NCBI GenBank assembly: GCA_003567315.1
Contig: PWZT01000020.1
Span: 1 to 40,832, forward strand
Direction: 5' to 3'
Source: Paracoccaceae bacterium
GTDB taxonomy: Bacteria; Pseudomonadota; Alphaproteobacteria; Rhodobacterales; Rhodobacteraceae
DNA length: 40,832 nt
The notes below the pieces were generated by a model. The model ran no database searches, was not told where the DNA came from, and saw only the letters and a list, made by a program, of their open reading frames with translations. The position numbers were made by a program, and so were the translations under genes. Below, in pieces: positions 24,037 through 32,309 of this stretch; the first letter of the stretch is position 1; every line of letters begins with the position of its first letter.

Positions 24037-24747
24037 ATGACATATCCCGCCAAGACCCTGCCCATGGCCGCCCTCGCGCTGGCCCTTTCTGCCACGACCG
24101 CAATGAGCCACGGCGATGTGACGCCGCAGCCGGTCAACACCGACGGCCTGCCCGAGCTGACCGATGGCTGGGAGTTCGAAAATCCGTTTCGCGACCCTGA
24201 TGGCGATTACTGGGAGCGCGCCTTGCGCGTGGGCGACAGTGGCTATGGCCAGAACTGCGCGCGCTGCCACGGGCTCGAGGCCGTCTCGGGCGGGCTGGCC
24301 CCGGATCTGCGCTTCCTGATGGCCGAGGAAATGGATGATGAATGGTATATGGAGCGCGTGCGCCGCGGCTCGGGCGACCGGATGCCGGCCTATGAAGAGC
24401 TGATGAACCAGGAAGCGATGTGGGCGATCCGCACCTATATCGAGGCGCGCCCCGACCCTGACGGCATGGCCGAATTCATGCCGCGCCTGCGCGAAATCCG
24501 TGACGGGCTGCGCGACAAGCAGGAAGCGATTGCCGAAGGCACTGCCACGGCCGAGGATTACGCCGATGAGATTGCCGCGCTGCATGTCGAGCTGGCCGAG
24601 ATTGCCGAGGCCGTGCCCACCTTGTCCGGTGCCCCCAAGGCCGACAGTATCGCGCGCCGCGCCGCCGTGATTCTGGAACGCGGGGGCGAGCGGTTCCTGC
24701 GCAACGCCGATGAGACGCTGACCATCGGCCTGTCGGTCTCGCGTTGA
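24037..24747 (+). CDS. pedF: Cytochrome c550, PedF-like, electron acceptor of the alcohol dehydrogenase
   Basis: This 236-residue secreted monohaem cytochrome has a signal peptide (MAALALALSATTAMSHG) and the haem motif CARCH at residues 74-78. The likely axial Met116 is in GSGDRMPAYEEL. Upstream of the haem lies the WEFENPFRDPDGDYWERALRVG region (residues 45-66) that marks the PedF branch. A charged helical tail (about 140-225) follows. In the family it takes electrons from the PQQ alcohol dehydrogenase and passes them to the oxidase. The site GGAGGAG precedes the ATG. It lies between two secreted-protein genes and the MxaJ/XoxJ-like gene on the plus strand, and two CGAC-core motifs lie upstream. 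Confidence 0.88.
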   Translation: MTYPAKTLPMAALALALSATTAMSHGDVTPQPVNTDGLPELTDGWEFENPFRDPDGDYWERALRVGDSGYGQNCARCHGLEAVSGGLAPDLRFLMAEEMDDEWYMERVRRGSGDRMPAYEELMNQEAMWAIRTYIEARPDPDGMAEFMPRLREIRDGLRDKQEAIAEGTATAEDYADEIAALHVELAEIAEAVPTLSGAPKADSIARRAAVILERGGERFLRNADETLTIGLSVSR

Positions 24748-24769
24748 TCGCTTGCCAAAGGAGATACCG

Positions 24770-25660
24770 ATGAGTCCGAGACCCTCCCTGTCGGCCATGG
24801 TGCTGACAACTGTCCTGACCCTTGCCGGGTCAGGACTTTTTGCCCGTGAATACCCCTCCGACGATACCGGGCGCGACCGCGTCGGCGTGGATTACGACGA
24901 GATCATGGAACGCGGCTATATCGAGATCGGGGTCTATCAGGACTTCGCCCCCTATTCCTGGCGGAATGGCACCGGGCAGCTTGTGGGCGTCGATGTCGAT
25001 CTCGCGCAGTTAATCGCGGAGGATCTGGGCGTCGATCTACGCCTGACCGACCTGCCCGCCGATGAGGATGTGGACACCGACCTGCGCAACTATGTGTGGC
25101 GCGGGCATTACATGGGCCGCCGGATCGTCAATGTGCTGATGCGCGTGCCCTATAACCGCGAGCTGGACTATCGCAACGAACTGGCCGCGCTGACCGGGCG
25201 CTATTCGCAAGAACGCATGGCGATCGGCTACCGGGTGTCGGCATTCCCCGAGGAGCCGCCCTTTCCCGGCAGCTTCCAGTCGCATCCTGTGGCCGTGGAA
25301 ACCTATCGCCTGGCCGATTTCTACCTCACCGGGCTGCCCGGCGTTCTGCCCAACATGACGCGGCGGCGCAAGCTGGAGGATGTGATCGGGCTGTTGCGCG
25401 ATGGCGAGGTCGTGGCGGTGATGGGCCTGCGCGCGCAGCTCGAGCATCATCTGGGCGATGATCCTGACTTCGCTGTGGAAAGCGGACCGATGCCGGGGCT
25501 GGCGGTGGGCAACTGGCCCGTCGGGATCGCAACGGCGTTTTATACGGCGCGGATGCTGAGCTATGAGGTCGATGACATTCTGACCGCTGCTGTTCGGGAT
25601 GGCCGGGTCGCGGCGATCTATGCCGCGCATGGGCTGAGTTGGGAAGAACCGGGGCGTTGA
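24770..25660 (+). CDS. MxaJ/XoxJ-like periplasmic binding protein of the PQQ dehydrogenase
   Basis: This 296-residue protein has a signal peptide and a solute-binding-protein (family 3) fold. It contains the block typical of MxaJ/XoxJ: TDLRNYVWRGHYMG followed by a VNVLMRVPYNRE segment (residues about 100-135), after an EIGVYQDFAPYSWRN start. XoxJ is thought to help assemble or activate the quinoprotein rather than serve a transporter. The start at 24770 has AAGGAG at ideal distance; an ATG six codons upstream is less likely. It is the last gene of its operon and is followed 22 bases later by a G4-loop palindrome at the junction with a convergent ABC operon. Confidence 0.85.
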   Translation: MSPRPSLSAMVLTTVLTLAGSGLFAREYPSDDTGRDRVGVDYDEIMERGYIEIGVYQDFAPYSWRNGTGQLVGVDVDLAQLIAEDLGVDLRLTDLPADEDVDTDLRNYVWRGHYMGRRIVNVLMRVPYNRELDYRNELAALTGRYSQERMAIGYRVSAFPEEPPFPGSFQSHPVAVETYRLADFYLTGLPGVLPNMTRRRKLEDVIGLLRDGEVVAVMGLRAQLEHHLGDDPDFAVESGPMPGLAVGNWPVGIATAFYTARMLSYEVDDILTAAVRDGRVAAIYAAHGLSWEEPGR

Positions 25661-25682
25661 GGCCCGGTTCGGGCGGGGGAGA

Positions 25683-25733
25683 AGCGCCCATTCAGGGTGC
25701 CCACCCCCCCACCCGTGACCCTTCATGGGCGCT
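25683..25733. terminator. Palindrome with G-quadruplex loop, copy 3 (minus-strand G4)
   Basis: AGCGCCCAT (25683-25691) pairs with ATGGGCGCT (25725-25733). After a two-base mismatch, AGGGT (25694-25698) pairs with ACCCT (25718-25722). The loop on the minus strand reads GGGTGGGGGGGTGGGC, which can be split into four G-runs. It is a diverged relative of copies 1 and 2, with the same AGCGCCC ends. It lies at a convergent junction and contains the stop codon of the minus-strand ABC ATPase. Confidence 0.6.
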
Positions 25734-26339
25734 GCCCCTGTCTGCGACAGGGGCGGTTTCGTCTGCGGCAGGCGAAAGCACCATCTGCCGGGTGGCCAGC
25801 CTTTCGGCCTCGGCCTGCGCATGCGTCACGAAGACAGTCGCCGGGCGTTGCTCGGCGATGACGCTTTCGGTGAGCGCCAGCATGTCCTCGACGAGATCCG
25901 CATCCAGCGAGACGAAGGGTTCATCGAGCAGCAGGATATCGGGCCGCGCCGCATAGGCGCGCGCGAGCGAGAGGCGGCGTTGCTGGCCGAGCGAGAGCTG
26001 GCCGGGATAGAGCGCGCCCTTGCCCGACAACCCCACACGCGCAAGCGCTGCCTCGGCCTGCGTGGCATCAACGCCGGTCGTCAGCCGCAGATTGTCGCGC
26101 GCCGAGCGCCAGGGCAGCAGCGTCGGTTCCTGGAACACCATCGCGAGCCGCCCCTGCCGCCGCACCTGCCCGTCAAACCCTGCATCGAGCCCCGCGATGA
26201 TGCGCAGGAGCGTCGATTTGCCCACGCCCGAGGGGCCGCGCACGGCCAGCACCTCGCCGCGTGCGACCTGAAACACCAGATCGCGCAGCACCAGCGCATC
26301 GCCGAATCGCTTCGCGCGAATGGCAACTGACAGGCTCAT
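25692..26339 (-). CDS. ABC ATPase, NitT/TauT (SsuB/ThiZ) type
   Basis: This 215-residue ATPase has Walker A GPSGVGKST (residues 35-43), the Q-loop MVFQEPTLLPW (67-77), the signature LSLGQQRR (115-122), Walker B ILLLDEP (135-141) and the switch histidine in VTHAQAE. It is typical of taurine/nitrate/pyrimidine-type importers. The start overlaps the permease stop (ATGA). The last 20 or so residues, from about 194 on, are encoded by the two hairpins at 25683-25754. They look like a tail gained by read-in to the palindrome, because SsuB-like proteins usually end near the preceding residue. The frame stays open upstream to 26810 as an artefact. The substrate is unknown; the binding protein lies two genes upstream. 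Confidence 0.88.
   Translation of the reverse strand: MSLSVAIRAKRFGDALVLRDLVFQVARGEVLAVRGPSGVGKSTLLRIIAGLDAGFDGQVRRQGRLAMVFQEPTLLPWRSARDNLRLTTGVDATQAEAALARVGLSGKGALYPGQLSLGQQRRLSLARAYAARPDILLLDEPFVSLDADLVEDMLALTESVIAEQRPATVFVTHAQAEAERLATRQMVLSPAADETAPVADRGSAHEGSRVGGWAP
25734..25754. other. Second hairpin abutting G4 palindrome copy 3
   Basis: GCCCCTGTC (25734-25742), TGC and GACAGGGGC (25746-25754) form a perfect 9-base stem directly after the G4 palindrome. This repeats the tandem arrangement at 12376-12450. Here it lies inside the 3' end of the ABC ATPase gene. Confidence 0.5.
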
Positions 26340-27148
26340 GCCCCCCTCCAGCGGCGCGCACGCGCCTCTATGGGTTGCAGGATCAGCGTCTCGATCACCA
26401 GCATCACGCCGATGAAACTGAGCGCATAGACCATGACCATGGTCACATCGAACATCTGGAAATGCAGGTGGATACGGAAGCCGATCCCCTGCCCGCGCCC
26501 GAGAAACTCCACCACCAGCACGATCTTCCAGATCAGCGACAGCCCCGAGCGCGCGGTCGAGGCCAGATGCGGCGCGAGCTGCGGCAGCAGGATATGGCGC
26601 AGGCGGGCCATGCGCGACATGCCGAACACATGCGCCATGTCCGAGAGCTGGCCATTGAGCGCGCGGGCGCCCTCGCGCATCATCGCCGTCACAAGCGGCA
26701 CCTTGTTGATCGCGACGGCAACCACGGCGGCCATCTCGTTCAGCCCGATCCAGAGAAAGCACAGCACGATCACGACCAGCGCGGGCAGATTGAGGAAGAA
26801 CACCAGCCACGGGTCAAGCCAGCGGTTGAGCCTGGGCATGAGCCCCATCAGCACACCGAGCACGAGCCCCAGCGACATCGCGAGCGTGAAAGCCTGCACC
26901 ACGCGCCACAGCGTGATGCCGAGATGCTGCCAGAGCACGCCCGAGGCCGCTTCCGCCACAAGCCGGGGCAGCACGATCTGCGGCCCCGGCAGCACCATCG
27001 GATCGGCCTTGCCCCATGCAAGCACCCACCAGAACGCGACCAGCCCGGCCAGCGACAGGGCGCGCACGGCCCATGCGGGCAAGGCGGGCGACACTTTGGC
27101 CGCCCCCTCCGCCACGCGCGCGCGCCGCTCTGCGTCGACCAGCGTCAC
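26336..27148 (-). CDS. ABC permease, NitT/TauT (SsuC/TauC) type
   Basis: This 270-residue inner-membrane protein has about six hydrophobic segments. The binding-protein-dependent transport motif lies around MMREGARALNGQLSDMAHVFGMSRMARLRHILLPQLAP (residues about 157-194), where the conserved helix contacts the ATPase. The N-terminal region is like SsuC/TauC (ALSLAGLVAFWWVLAWG). It stops in an ATGA overlap with the ATPase gene and begins 9 bases after the binding-protein stop, so the three form one operon in the order binding protein, permease, ATPase. Confidence 0.9.
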   Translation of the reverse strand: MTLVDAERRARVAEGAAKVSPALPAWAVRALSLAGLVAFWWVLAWGKADPMVLPGPQIVLPRLVAEAASGVLWQHLGITLWRVVQAFTLAMSLGLVLGVLMGLMPRLNRWLDPWLVFFLNLPALVVIVLCFLWIGLNEMAAVVAVAINKVPLVTAMMREGARALNGQLSDMAHVFGMSRMARLRHILLPQLAPHLASTARSGLSLIWKIVLVVEFLGRGQGIGFRIHLHFQMFDVTMVMVYALSFIGVMLVIETLILQPIEARARRWRGA

Positions 27149-27157
27149 AGGCCCGGC

Positions 27158-28129
27158 TCAGGAGCCGAACGCCACGAAGACGCCGCTGGGCAATTCGGTG
27201 GCAGAGCCCACAAGCTCTTCGCCGCCCAGATCGACCATCAACTGGAACATCGCGCGCGCCGAGTCCTCATCGATCGGCCCGTCACCCGGAATGCCCGCGC
27301 GAAATCCCGCCACAAGCGCGTCGAATTGCGCGTCATCGGCTGCGTTCATCATCGGGCGCAGCCGGTCCCAATCCGCGTCCGATGTCGCCAACTGGACCTT
27401 GGCCGCCCTTGACGCCGCCGCGAAGGCTTCCACCAGTTCGGGGTTTTCCGCGACCAGCCCGGATTGCACGACATAGCCCAGAAGCGGCATGTCCGGGTCC
27501 ATGCCGAGCGCCTCGGCGGCCTCTGCGACCGAGATCAGATGCCGCATGCCAGCGGCCTCCTGCCGCGCCATGAAATGCCAGAAATTGATCGCGCCGTCCA
27601 ACTCGCCCGCAGCAGCCGCCTGAAAGATCAGCGGCGGCGCGCCATAGACCTGTTCGGTCTCGGCCAAGAGGTCGACGCCGTGCTGCGCCATATGTGCGCG
27701 CAGGATGATCCAGCTCTTGTCATTGGGCCCGCCGGCAATGCCGATGCGGCCGCCGGCGAGATCCTGCAGGCTCTCAGCCGCGCTTGCAGCAGGCACCATC
27801 ACCCCACCCACAGCGCGGCTGTAGGGAATGAAGGTGATGTCCTGCCCCGCCGCGCGCTGGCGGGCGACCCAGATCCAGTCATCGACGATCACATCGACCT
27901 CGCCGCCCTGAAAGGCGATCTGGCCTGCGGCCTTGCCCGCGACCTCCTGGATCTCGAGCCGGAAGCCCTGCGCCTCGTCAAGCCCGTGATGGCGGATGGT
28001 CTCCAGCTCCCATGCGACAGTGCCCCCTGCCTGGCTGGCGATGGTCAGCACTGGCAGATCCGCCAGCGCAGGCAGGCTGGTGAGCGCGAGAATGCCCGCG
28101 CCGCGCGCAAGCGTGAAATGGAATGTCAT
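27158..28129 (-). CDS. ABC substrate-binding protein, NitT/TauT family, next to PQQ dehydrogenase
   Basis: This 323-residue periplasmic protein has a signal peptide (ARGAGILALTSLPALAD) and an SsuA/ThiY-like type II binding fold. LTIASQAGGTVAWELETIRHH, VDVIVDDWIWVARQRAAG, GRIGIAGGPNDKSWIILRAH and the INFWHFMARQEAAGM block are visible. The tryptophan-rich VDDWIWVAR is conserved in this branch. It is divergent from the PQQ dehydrogenase gene across about 215 bases with three CGAC-core motifs, so it is probably induced together with alcohol oxidation. The ligand is unknown. Candidates are a cofactor precursor, a lanthanophore complex or an alcohol-derived acid; none can be chosen from sequence. 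Confidence 0.85.
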   Translation of the reverse strand: MTFHFTLARGAGILALTSLPALADLPVLTIASQAGGTVAWELETIRHHGLDEAQGFRLEIQEVAGKAAGQIAFQGGEVDVIVDDWIWVARQRAAGQDITFIPYSRAVGGVMVPAASAAESLQDLAGGRIGIAGGPNDKSWIILRAHMAQHGVDLLAETEQVYGAPPLIFQAAAAGELDGAINFWHFMARQEAAGMRHLISVAEAAEALGMDPDMPLLGYVVQSGLVAENPELVEAFAAASRAAKVQLATSDADWDRLRPMMNAADDAQFDALVAGFRAGIPGDGPIDEDSARAMFQLMVDLGGEELVGSATELPSGVFVAFGS

Positions 28130-28183
28130 GGTCTGTCCTCCCGTAAACCTGGGCCAAGACTATGGGCGCGCGGCCCGGCTGCC

Positions 28184-28275
28184 TATTCGACCAAAGGCCA
28201 ATCCCGTGGCCTTGCCCCCGCACGATAGTCGTAAGACCATTGGCCAATTTCCCGCGCCTCACGGCGTCGTAATAC
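28184..28275. promoter_or_regulatory. Three CGAC-core motifs in the divergent promoter of the PQQ dehydrogenase gene
   Basis: CTATTCGACCAAAGGCCA (28183-28200), AGTCGTAAG (28227-28235) and CGTCGTAATA (28265-28274) place CGAC/GTCG cores at 28188, 28228 and 28266, about 40 and 38 bases apart. The region also has a partial direct repeat (GACCA followed by GGCCAAT). It lies between the ABC binding-protein gene (minus) and the PQQ dehydrogenase gene (plus). Confidence 0.5.
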
Positions 28276-28344
28276 TCCGGACCACCTTAACCGCCGTGAC
28301 TTCGCCGATCCCCGGTCAAGCCCGGCCCTATGGGAGGAGTGAGG

Positions 28345-30090
28345 ATGAACAGATTCGTACTGGCCGCATGTGCCGGGATCATGGCGGCACCGATGGCGGT
28401 CGCGCAGGTGACCGAGGAGGATCTGGCCAATGACCAGAGCATCACCACACAGATCGTGACCAACGGCATGGGCCGGGACTGGCAGCGTTACAGCCCGCTT
28501 GACCAGATCAACAAGGACACCGTGCAGAACCTGTTTCCGGCATGGTCCTTCAGCTTCGGCGGCGAGCGCCAGCGCGGCCAGCAGAGCCAGCCGCTGATCT
28601 ATGACGGGGTGATGTATGTCACCGGCTCCTACAGCCGGGTTTTCGCACTGGACGTCAAGACCGGCGCGAAGCTGTGGCAGCATGATGCGCGCCTGCCCGA
28701 GGGCATCCTGCCCTGCTGCGACGTGATCAACCGTGGTGCGGCGATCTATGGCGACAATATCTATTTCGGCACCCTGGATGCGCGCATCGTGGCGCTGAAC
28801 CGTCACACGGGCGCCGTGGTCTGGAACCGCCGCATCGCCGATTACCGCGAAGGCTACAGCTACACTGCCGCACCGTTGATCGTGAACGGGCTGGTCATCA
28901 CCGGCAATTCCGGCGGTGAATTTGGCATCGTGGGCGCCGTCGAGGCGCGCGACGCCGAGAATGGTGAATTGGTCTGGCGTCGTCCGGTGATCGAGGGGCA
29001 TATGGGCGAATTGCATGGTGAGGAAAGCACCATGACGGGCGAGACCAATGCGACATCGCCCGGCGATATGTGGCAGACGGGCGGCGGCGCGCCGTGGCTG
29101 GGCGGAAGCTATGATGCCGAGACCGACACGCTTATCTTCGGCACCGGCAACCCCGCGCCGTGGAACAGCCATCTGCGCGAGGGCGACAACCTCTATGCCG
29201 CGAGCCGCATCGGCATTGACCCGGCCACGGGCGAGATAAAGTGGCACTTCCAGACAACCCCCTGGGAAGGCTGGGATTATGACGGCGTGAACGAAGTCGT
29301 GCCCTTCACGGATGCCGAGGGCAATGGCCGTCTGGCGACCGCGGACCGCAACGGCTTCTTCTATCTGCTCGACCGCGAGGATGGCTCCTTCGTGGACGCC
29401 ATGCCCTTCGTGAATGACATCTCCTGGGCGAGTGGCATCGACGAGACGGGCCGCCCGATCTTCAACGAGGCGAACCGTCCGGGCAACCCGGCCGAGTCGG
29501 CTGATGGCGAGCGCGGCGAGGTCGTCTGGGCCGTTCCGGGCTTCCTTGGTGGCAAGAACTGGCAGCACATGGCCTATTCGCAGCGCACCGGCTATTTCTA
29601 TGTGCCGGCGAATGAATGGGGCATGGATATCTGGAACGAGCCGATCACCTATCGTCAGGGCGCGGCTTACCTTGGCGCGGGTTTCACCATCAAATCGCTC
29701 TTTGACGACCATATCGGATCGTTCAAGGCGATCGACCCCAACACCATGGAAATCAAGTTCGAGGTCCATAACCGCGCGCCGCTCTGGGGCTCGGCCATGG
29801 CGACGGCTGGCGGGCTGGTGTTCTACGGAACGCCCGAAGGCTATATCAAGGCCATCGACGACGAGACAGGCGAGGTGCTCTGGCAGTTCCAGACCGGCTC
29901 TGGCGTGACCGGCCAGCCGGTGACATGGGAAGACGAGGACGGCGTGCAATGGCTCTCGGTGGTGTCGGGCTGGGGTGGCGCGGTGCCGCTCTGGGGCGGT
30001 GAGGTCGCGCAGGAAGTGGCCTATCTCAACCAGGGCGGGTCGGTCTGGACCTTCCGCATCCCCGATCAGCTTCTGGCCATGGCCGACTGA
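28345..30090 (+). CDS. pedH: PQQ-dependent alcohol dehydrogenase, ExaA/PedH family, lanthanide-type active site
   Basis: This 581-residue periplasmic quinoprotein oxidises primary alcohols to aldehydes. It has a signal peptide ([20 protein letters not shown]), eight W-motif propeller blades (for example [33 protein letters not shown]), and the vicinal disulfide Cys124-Cys125 in [12 protein letters not shown]. The end [12 protein letters not shown] is typical. The active-site segment reads GWDYDGVNE. Asp311 is the catalytic base, and Asp313 two residues later is the extra aspartate of lanthanide-dependent enzymes (XoxF, PedH), where calcium enzymes have Ser or Ala. Other sequence features follow ExaA/PedE/PedH rather than XoxF. 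The start at 28345 follows GGGAGGAG; the ATG at 28330 overlaps that site. It is followed by an intrinsic terminator. Confidence 0.93.
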   Translation: MNRFVLAACAGIMAAPMAVAQVTEEDLANDQSITTQIVTNGMGRDWQRYSPLDQINKDTVQNLFPAWSFSFGGERQRGQQSQPLIYDGVMYVTGSYSRVFALDVKTGAKLWQHDARLPEGILPCCDVINRGAAIYGDNIYFGTLDARIVALNRHTGAVVWNRRIADYREGYSYTAAPLIVNGLVITGNSGGEFGIVGAVEARDAENGELVWRRPVIEGHMGELHGEESTMTGETNATSPGDMWQTGGGAPWLGGSYDAETDTLIFGTGNPAPWNSHLREGDNLYAASRIGIDPATGEIKWHFQTTPWEGWDYDGVNEVVPFTDAEGNGRLATADRNGFFYLLDREDGSFVDAMPFVNDISWASGIDETGRPIFNEANRPGNPAESADGERGEVVWAVPGFLGGKNWQHMAYSQRTGYFYVPANEWGMDIWNEPITYRQGAAYLGAGFTIKSLFDDHIGSFKAIDPNTMEIKFEVHNRAPLWGSAMATAGGLVFYGTPEGYIKAIDDETGEVLWQFQTGSGVTGQPVTWEDEDGVQWLSVVSGWGGAVPLWGGEVAQEVAYLNQGGSVWTFRIPDQLLAMAD

Positions 30091-30117
30091 CCTGACGCGA
30101 CACCGACACACTGGTCA

Positions 30118-30145
30118 ACCCGGCCCCCTTACGGGGTCGGGTTTT
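30118..30145 (+). terminator. Rho-independent terminator after the PQQ dehydrogenase gene
   Basis: ACCCGGCCCC (30118-30127) pairs with GGGGTCGGGT (30133-30142) with one G-T pair, around a five-base loop, and runs into TTTT. It lies 28 bases after the dehydrogenase stop and separates it from the NosR-like gene. Confidence 0.85.
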
Positions 30146-30149
30146 CGCG

Positions 30150-30177
30150 GCTCCGACTGCGCCGAAAGTCGTATATG
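30150..30177. promoter_or_regulatory. CGAC-core motifs upstream of the NosR-like gene
   Basis: CTCCGACTGCG and AAAGTCGTATATGCGCG place CGAC at 30154 and GTCG at 30168, 14 bases apart, about 40 bases before the NosR-like start. The second resembles GTCGTATTTCGCGC in the 23012 site. Confidence 0.4.
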
Positions 30178-30209
30178 CGCGCGGGGTCTCGTTATCTAGG
30201 ATAGCCGTC

Positions 30210-32309
30210 ATGATACCCCTGCTGCGCCTTGTTCTGCTCACCCTGATCGGCCTCTTGCCTTTGCAGGCCCACGCGGCGGCGCTGAGCCCCGACGAGATGC
30301 AACGCTTTGTGCCCCCGCCCTTCGCGCTGGGCGAGGCGCTGAACGACACGGGGCTCTATCGCGTGCTCAACTCGGGGGGCGATCCGGCGGGATATGCCTT
30401 CACCACGCAACCCTACGCGCCCCTGCCGGGGTTTGCGGGCGCGCCGATCAATGCCGTGGTGGTGCTCGACCGCGACGGCACCTTTGTCGATGTGCGCGTG
30501 GCCCATCACAACGAGCCCATCTTCATCTCGGGCATGGGCGAGCGCCCGTTTCGCGAGTTCTTCGAGCAATATGCGGGCAAGTCGATCTGGTCGCCCATGA
30601 CTGTGGGCACGCCGTATGGCAGCGGCTCCAGCAGCTCTTCACTGGTGCATCTCGACGGGGTGACGAAGGCCACGGCCTCGGTTCGGATCGCGCATGAATC
30701 GATCATGGCCGCCGCACATTCGGTCGCGCGCGATCATATGCAGGGGCGCATCGCCGCCGCTGCCGCGCGCCCCGATTTCGACCATATGGAGGCGCTGACA
30801 TGGGAGGATCTGGTGGCGGAAGGCCATGCCAGCCATCTGCGTGTCAGCAATGCCGAGATCGACGCGGCCTTCGCAGGCACCCGCTGGGCGCATTCCGACC
30901 CTGATGCAAGCGCCGACCCGGAGGGCGCCTATCTGGATCTGTGGCTGGTCGATGTCACCCCGCCCGCGCTCGCCCGCGCCGCGCTCGCCGACAGCACCCT
31001 CGCCGAGATGACGCGCTTTCGCGGCGTCGCGCCCACGGATGAATTCCTGCTGCTGATCGAAGGCGGGCGGCACGGGCTGGTGAGTGACGACTTCGTGCGC
31101 AACACCTCGCCCGACATGCTGGGCGCCGAGCAGGGCGGGCTGCCCATCGCGCTGCGCGATGCCGATTTCCTCGTCCATCTCGCCCCCGGCGTGCCCGAGG
31201 GGCGCGCGATGATCCTGCGCACGGATCGGCGGCTGGGCTTCAACCCCGCCGAACCCTTCACCCTGCTGGTCGAGGCGGTGCGCGAACATGGCATGATCAC
31301 CCCCGAAATCGGGCGGGTCACGCTGGAGCTGGCGCACCAGACCGATGCGCGTTTCTTCATTCGCGAGACGCCGCCCAAACCCGTGCCGCCCTGGCTCGAA
31401 GCCTTGCAGAACCGCCAGGCCGACTTGATCCTGCTGGCGTTGGGGCTGGCCGCGCTGGTCTGGGCGCTGGGCGCGCGCATGCACCGCTTTGCGGGCGCGC
31501 GCCATTTCACCCCGGCGCGGCTCCTGATCCTCGCCGTGATGACCGGGTTTGTGGGCTTCTGGGGACAGGGGCAGCTTTCCATCGTCACCCCGCTGGGCGT
31601 GCTGCGCACGGCGCTGGAAGGCGGGAGTTACTTCTTCCTGCTCTATGATCCCTTCTCGCTCATGGTCTGGGCGGCGGCGATTGTCGGCTTCGTGCTCTGG
31701 GGGCGGGGGCTCTTCTGTGGCTGGCTCTGCCCCTTTGGCGCGTTGCAGGAATTCGCGCATCATCTGGGCCGCGCCTTGCGCCTGCCGCAGATCGAGCCCT
31801 CGCCCGCATGGGACCGTCGGCTGAAATCGCTGCCCTTCATCGCGCTGGCCGGGCTGGTCGCGCTGGTCGCCTTCGCGCCGCAGCATGTCGACACGGCGGC
31901 CGAGATCGAGCCCTTCAAGACCGCGATCACCGTCTTCTTCCTGCGCGAGTGGTATTTCGTGGCCTATGCTGTCTTCTGGCTCGCGCTGGGCATGGTGCTG
32001 TTCAAGGGGTTCTGCCGCTATCTCTGCCCGCTCGGCGCGGTCATGGCGGTGGGCGGGCTGCTGCGCGGCCGCGACTGGATCGCGCGGCGCAAAGAGTGTG
32101 GCAGCCCCTGCCAGCTCTGCCGCGTCAAATGCCCCTATGGCGCGATCGAGAAAAGCGGCAGGATCAAATATTCAGAATGCTTTCAGTGCCTTGAATGTGT
32201 TGCGATCCATGACGACACGAAACGCTGCGTGCCGCTGGTGCTGGCTGGAAAACAGGCGTGCCGCCCCCGCCCTGCGGCCCCGATTCCGCCACAGGAGGCG
32301 CCCGCATGA
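30210..32309 (+). CDS. NosR-like membrane flavo-iron-sulfur protein
   Basis: This 699-residue protein has a signal peptide or first membrane segment (LVLLTLIGLLPLQAHA) and a periplasmic FMN-binding domain (about residues 60-175). The flavinylation-type motif DGVTKAT places the likely covalent FMN at Thr155. After a long periplasmic part come about six membrane segments (from about residue 410). The NapH/NosR-type motifs FCGWLCPFGALQEF and FCRYLCPLGAVMAV follow, and a C-terminal ferredoxin-like region holds CGSPCQLCRVKCPYGAI and ECFQCLEC for two 4Fe-4S clusters. NosR normally serves nitrous oxide reductase, but no nosZ is present. The downstream apbE gene overlaps it (ATGA) and would attach the FMN. 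Context suggests it moves electrons linked to PQQ-dependent alcohol oxidation. Confidence 0.85.
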   Translation: MIPLLRLVLLTLIGLLPLQAHAAALSPDEMQRFVPPPFALGEALNDTGLYRVLNSGGDPAGYAFTTQPYAPLPGFAGAPINAVVVLDRDGTFVDVRVAHHNEPIFISGMGERPFREFFEQYAGKSIWSPMTVGTPYGSGSSSSSLVHLDGVTKATASVRIAHESIMAAAHSVARDHMQGRIAAAAARPDFDHMEALTWEDLVAEGHASHLRVSNAEIDAAFAGTRWAHSDPDASADPEGAYLDLWLVDVTPPALARAALADSTLAEMTRFRGVAPTDEFLLLIEGGRHGLVSDDFVRNTSPDMLGAEQGGLPIALRDADFLVHLAPGVPEGRAMILRTDRRLGFNPAEPFTLLVEAVREHGMITPEIGRVTLELAHQTDARFFIRETPPKPVPPWLEALQNRQADLILLALGLAALVWALGARMHRFAGARHFTPARLLILAVMTGFVGFWGQGQLSIVTPLGVLRTALEGGSYFFLLYDPFSLMVWAAAIVGFVLWGRGLFCGWLCPFGALQEFAHHLGRALRLPQIEPSPAWDRRLKSLPFIALAGLVALVAFAPQHVDTAAEIEPFKTAITVFFLREWYFVAYAVFWLALGMVLFKGFCRYLCPLGAVMAVGGLLRGRDWIARRKECGSPCQLCRVKCPYGAIEKSGRIKYSECFQCLECVAIHDDTKRCVPLVLAGKQACRPRPAAPIPPQEAPA

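Noticed and set aside
28183-30111. A 642-codon open frame on the minus strand across the PQQ dehydrogenase gene
   Set aside because: It mirrors the codon bias of the quinoprotein gene on the other strand, is rich in His, Arg and Ala, and shows no family motif. The plus-strand protein is certain.
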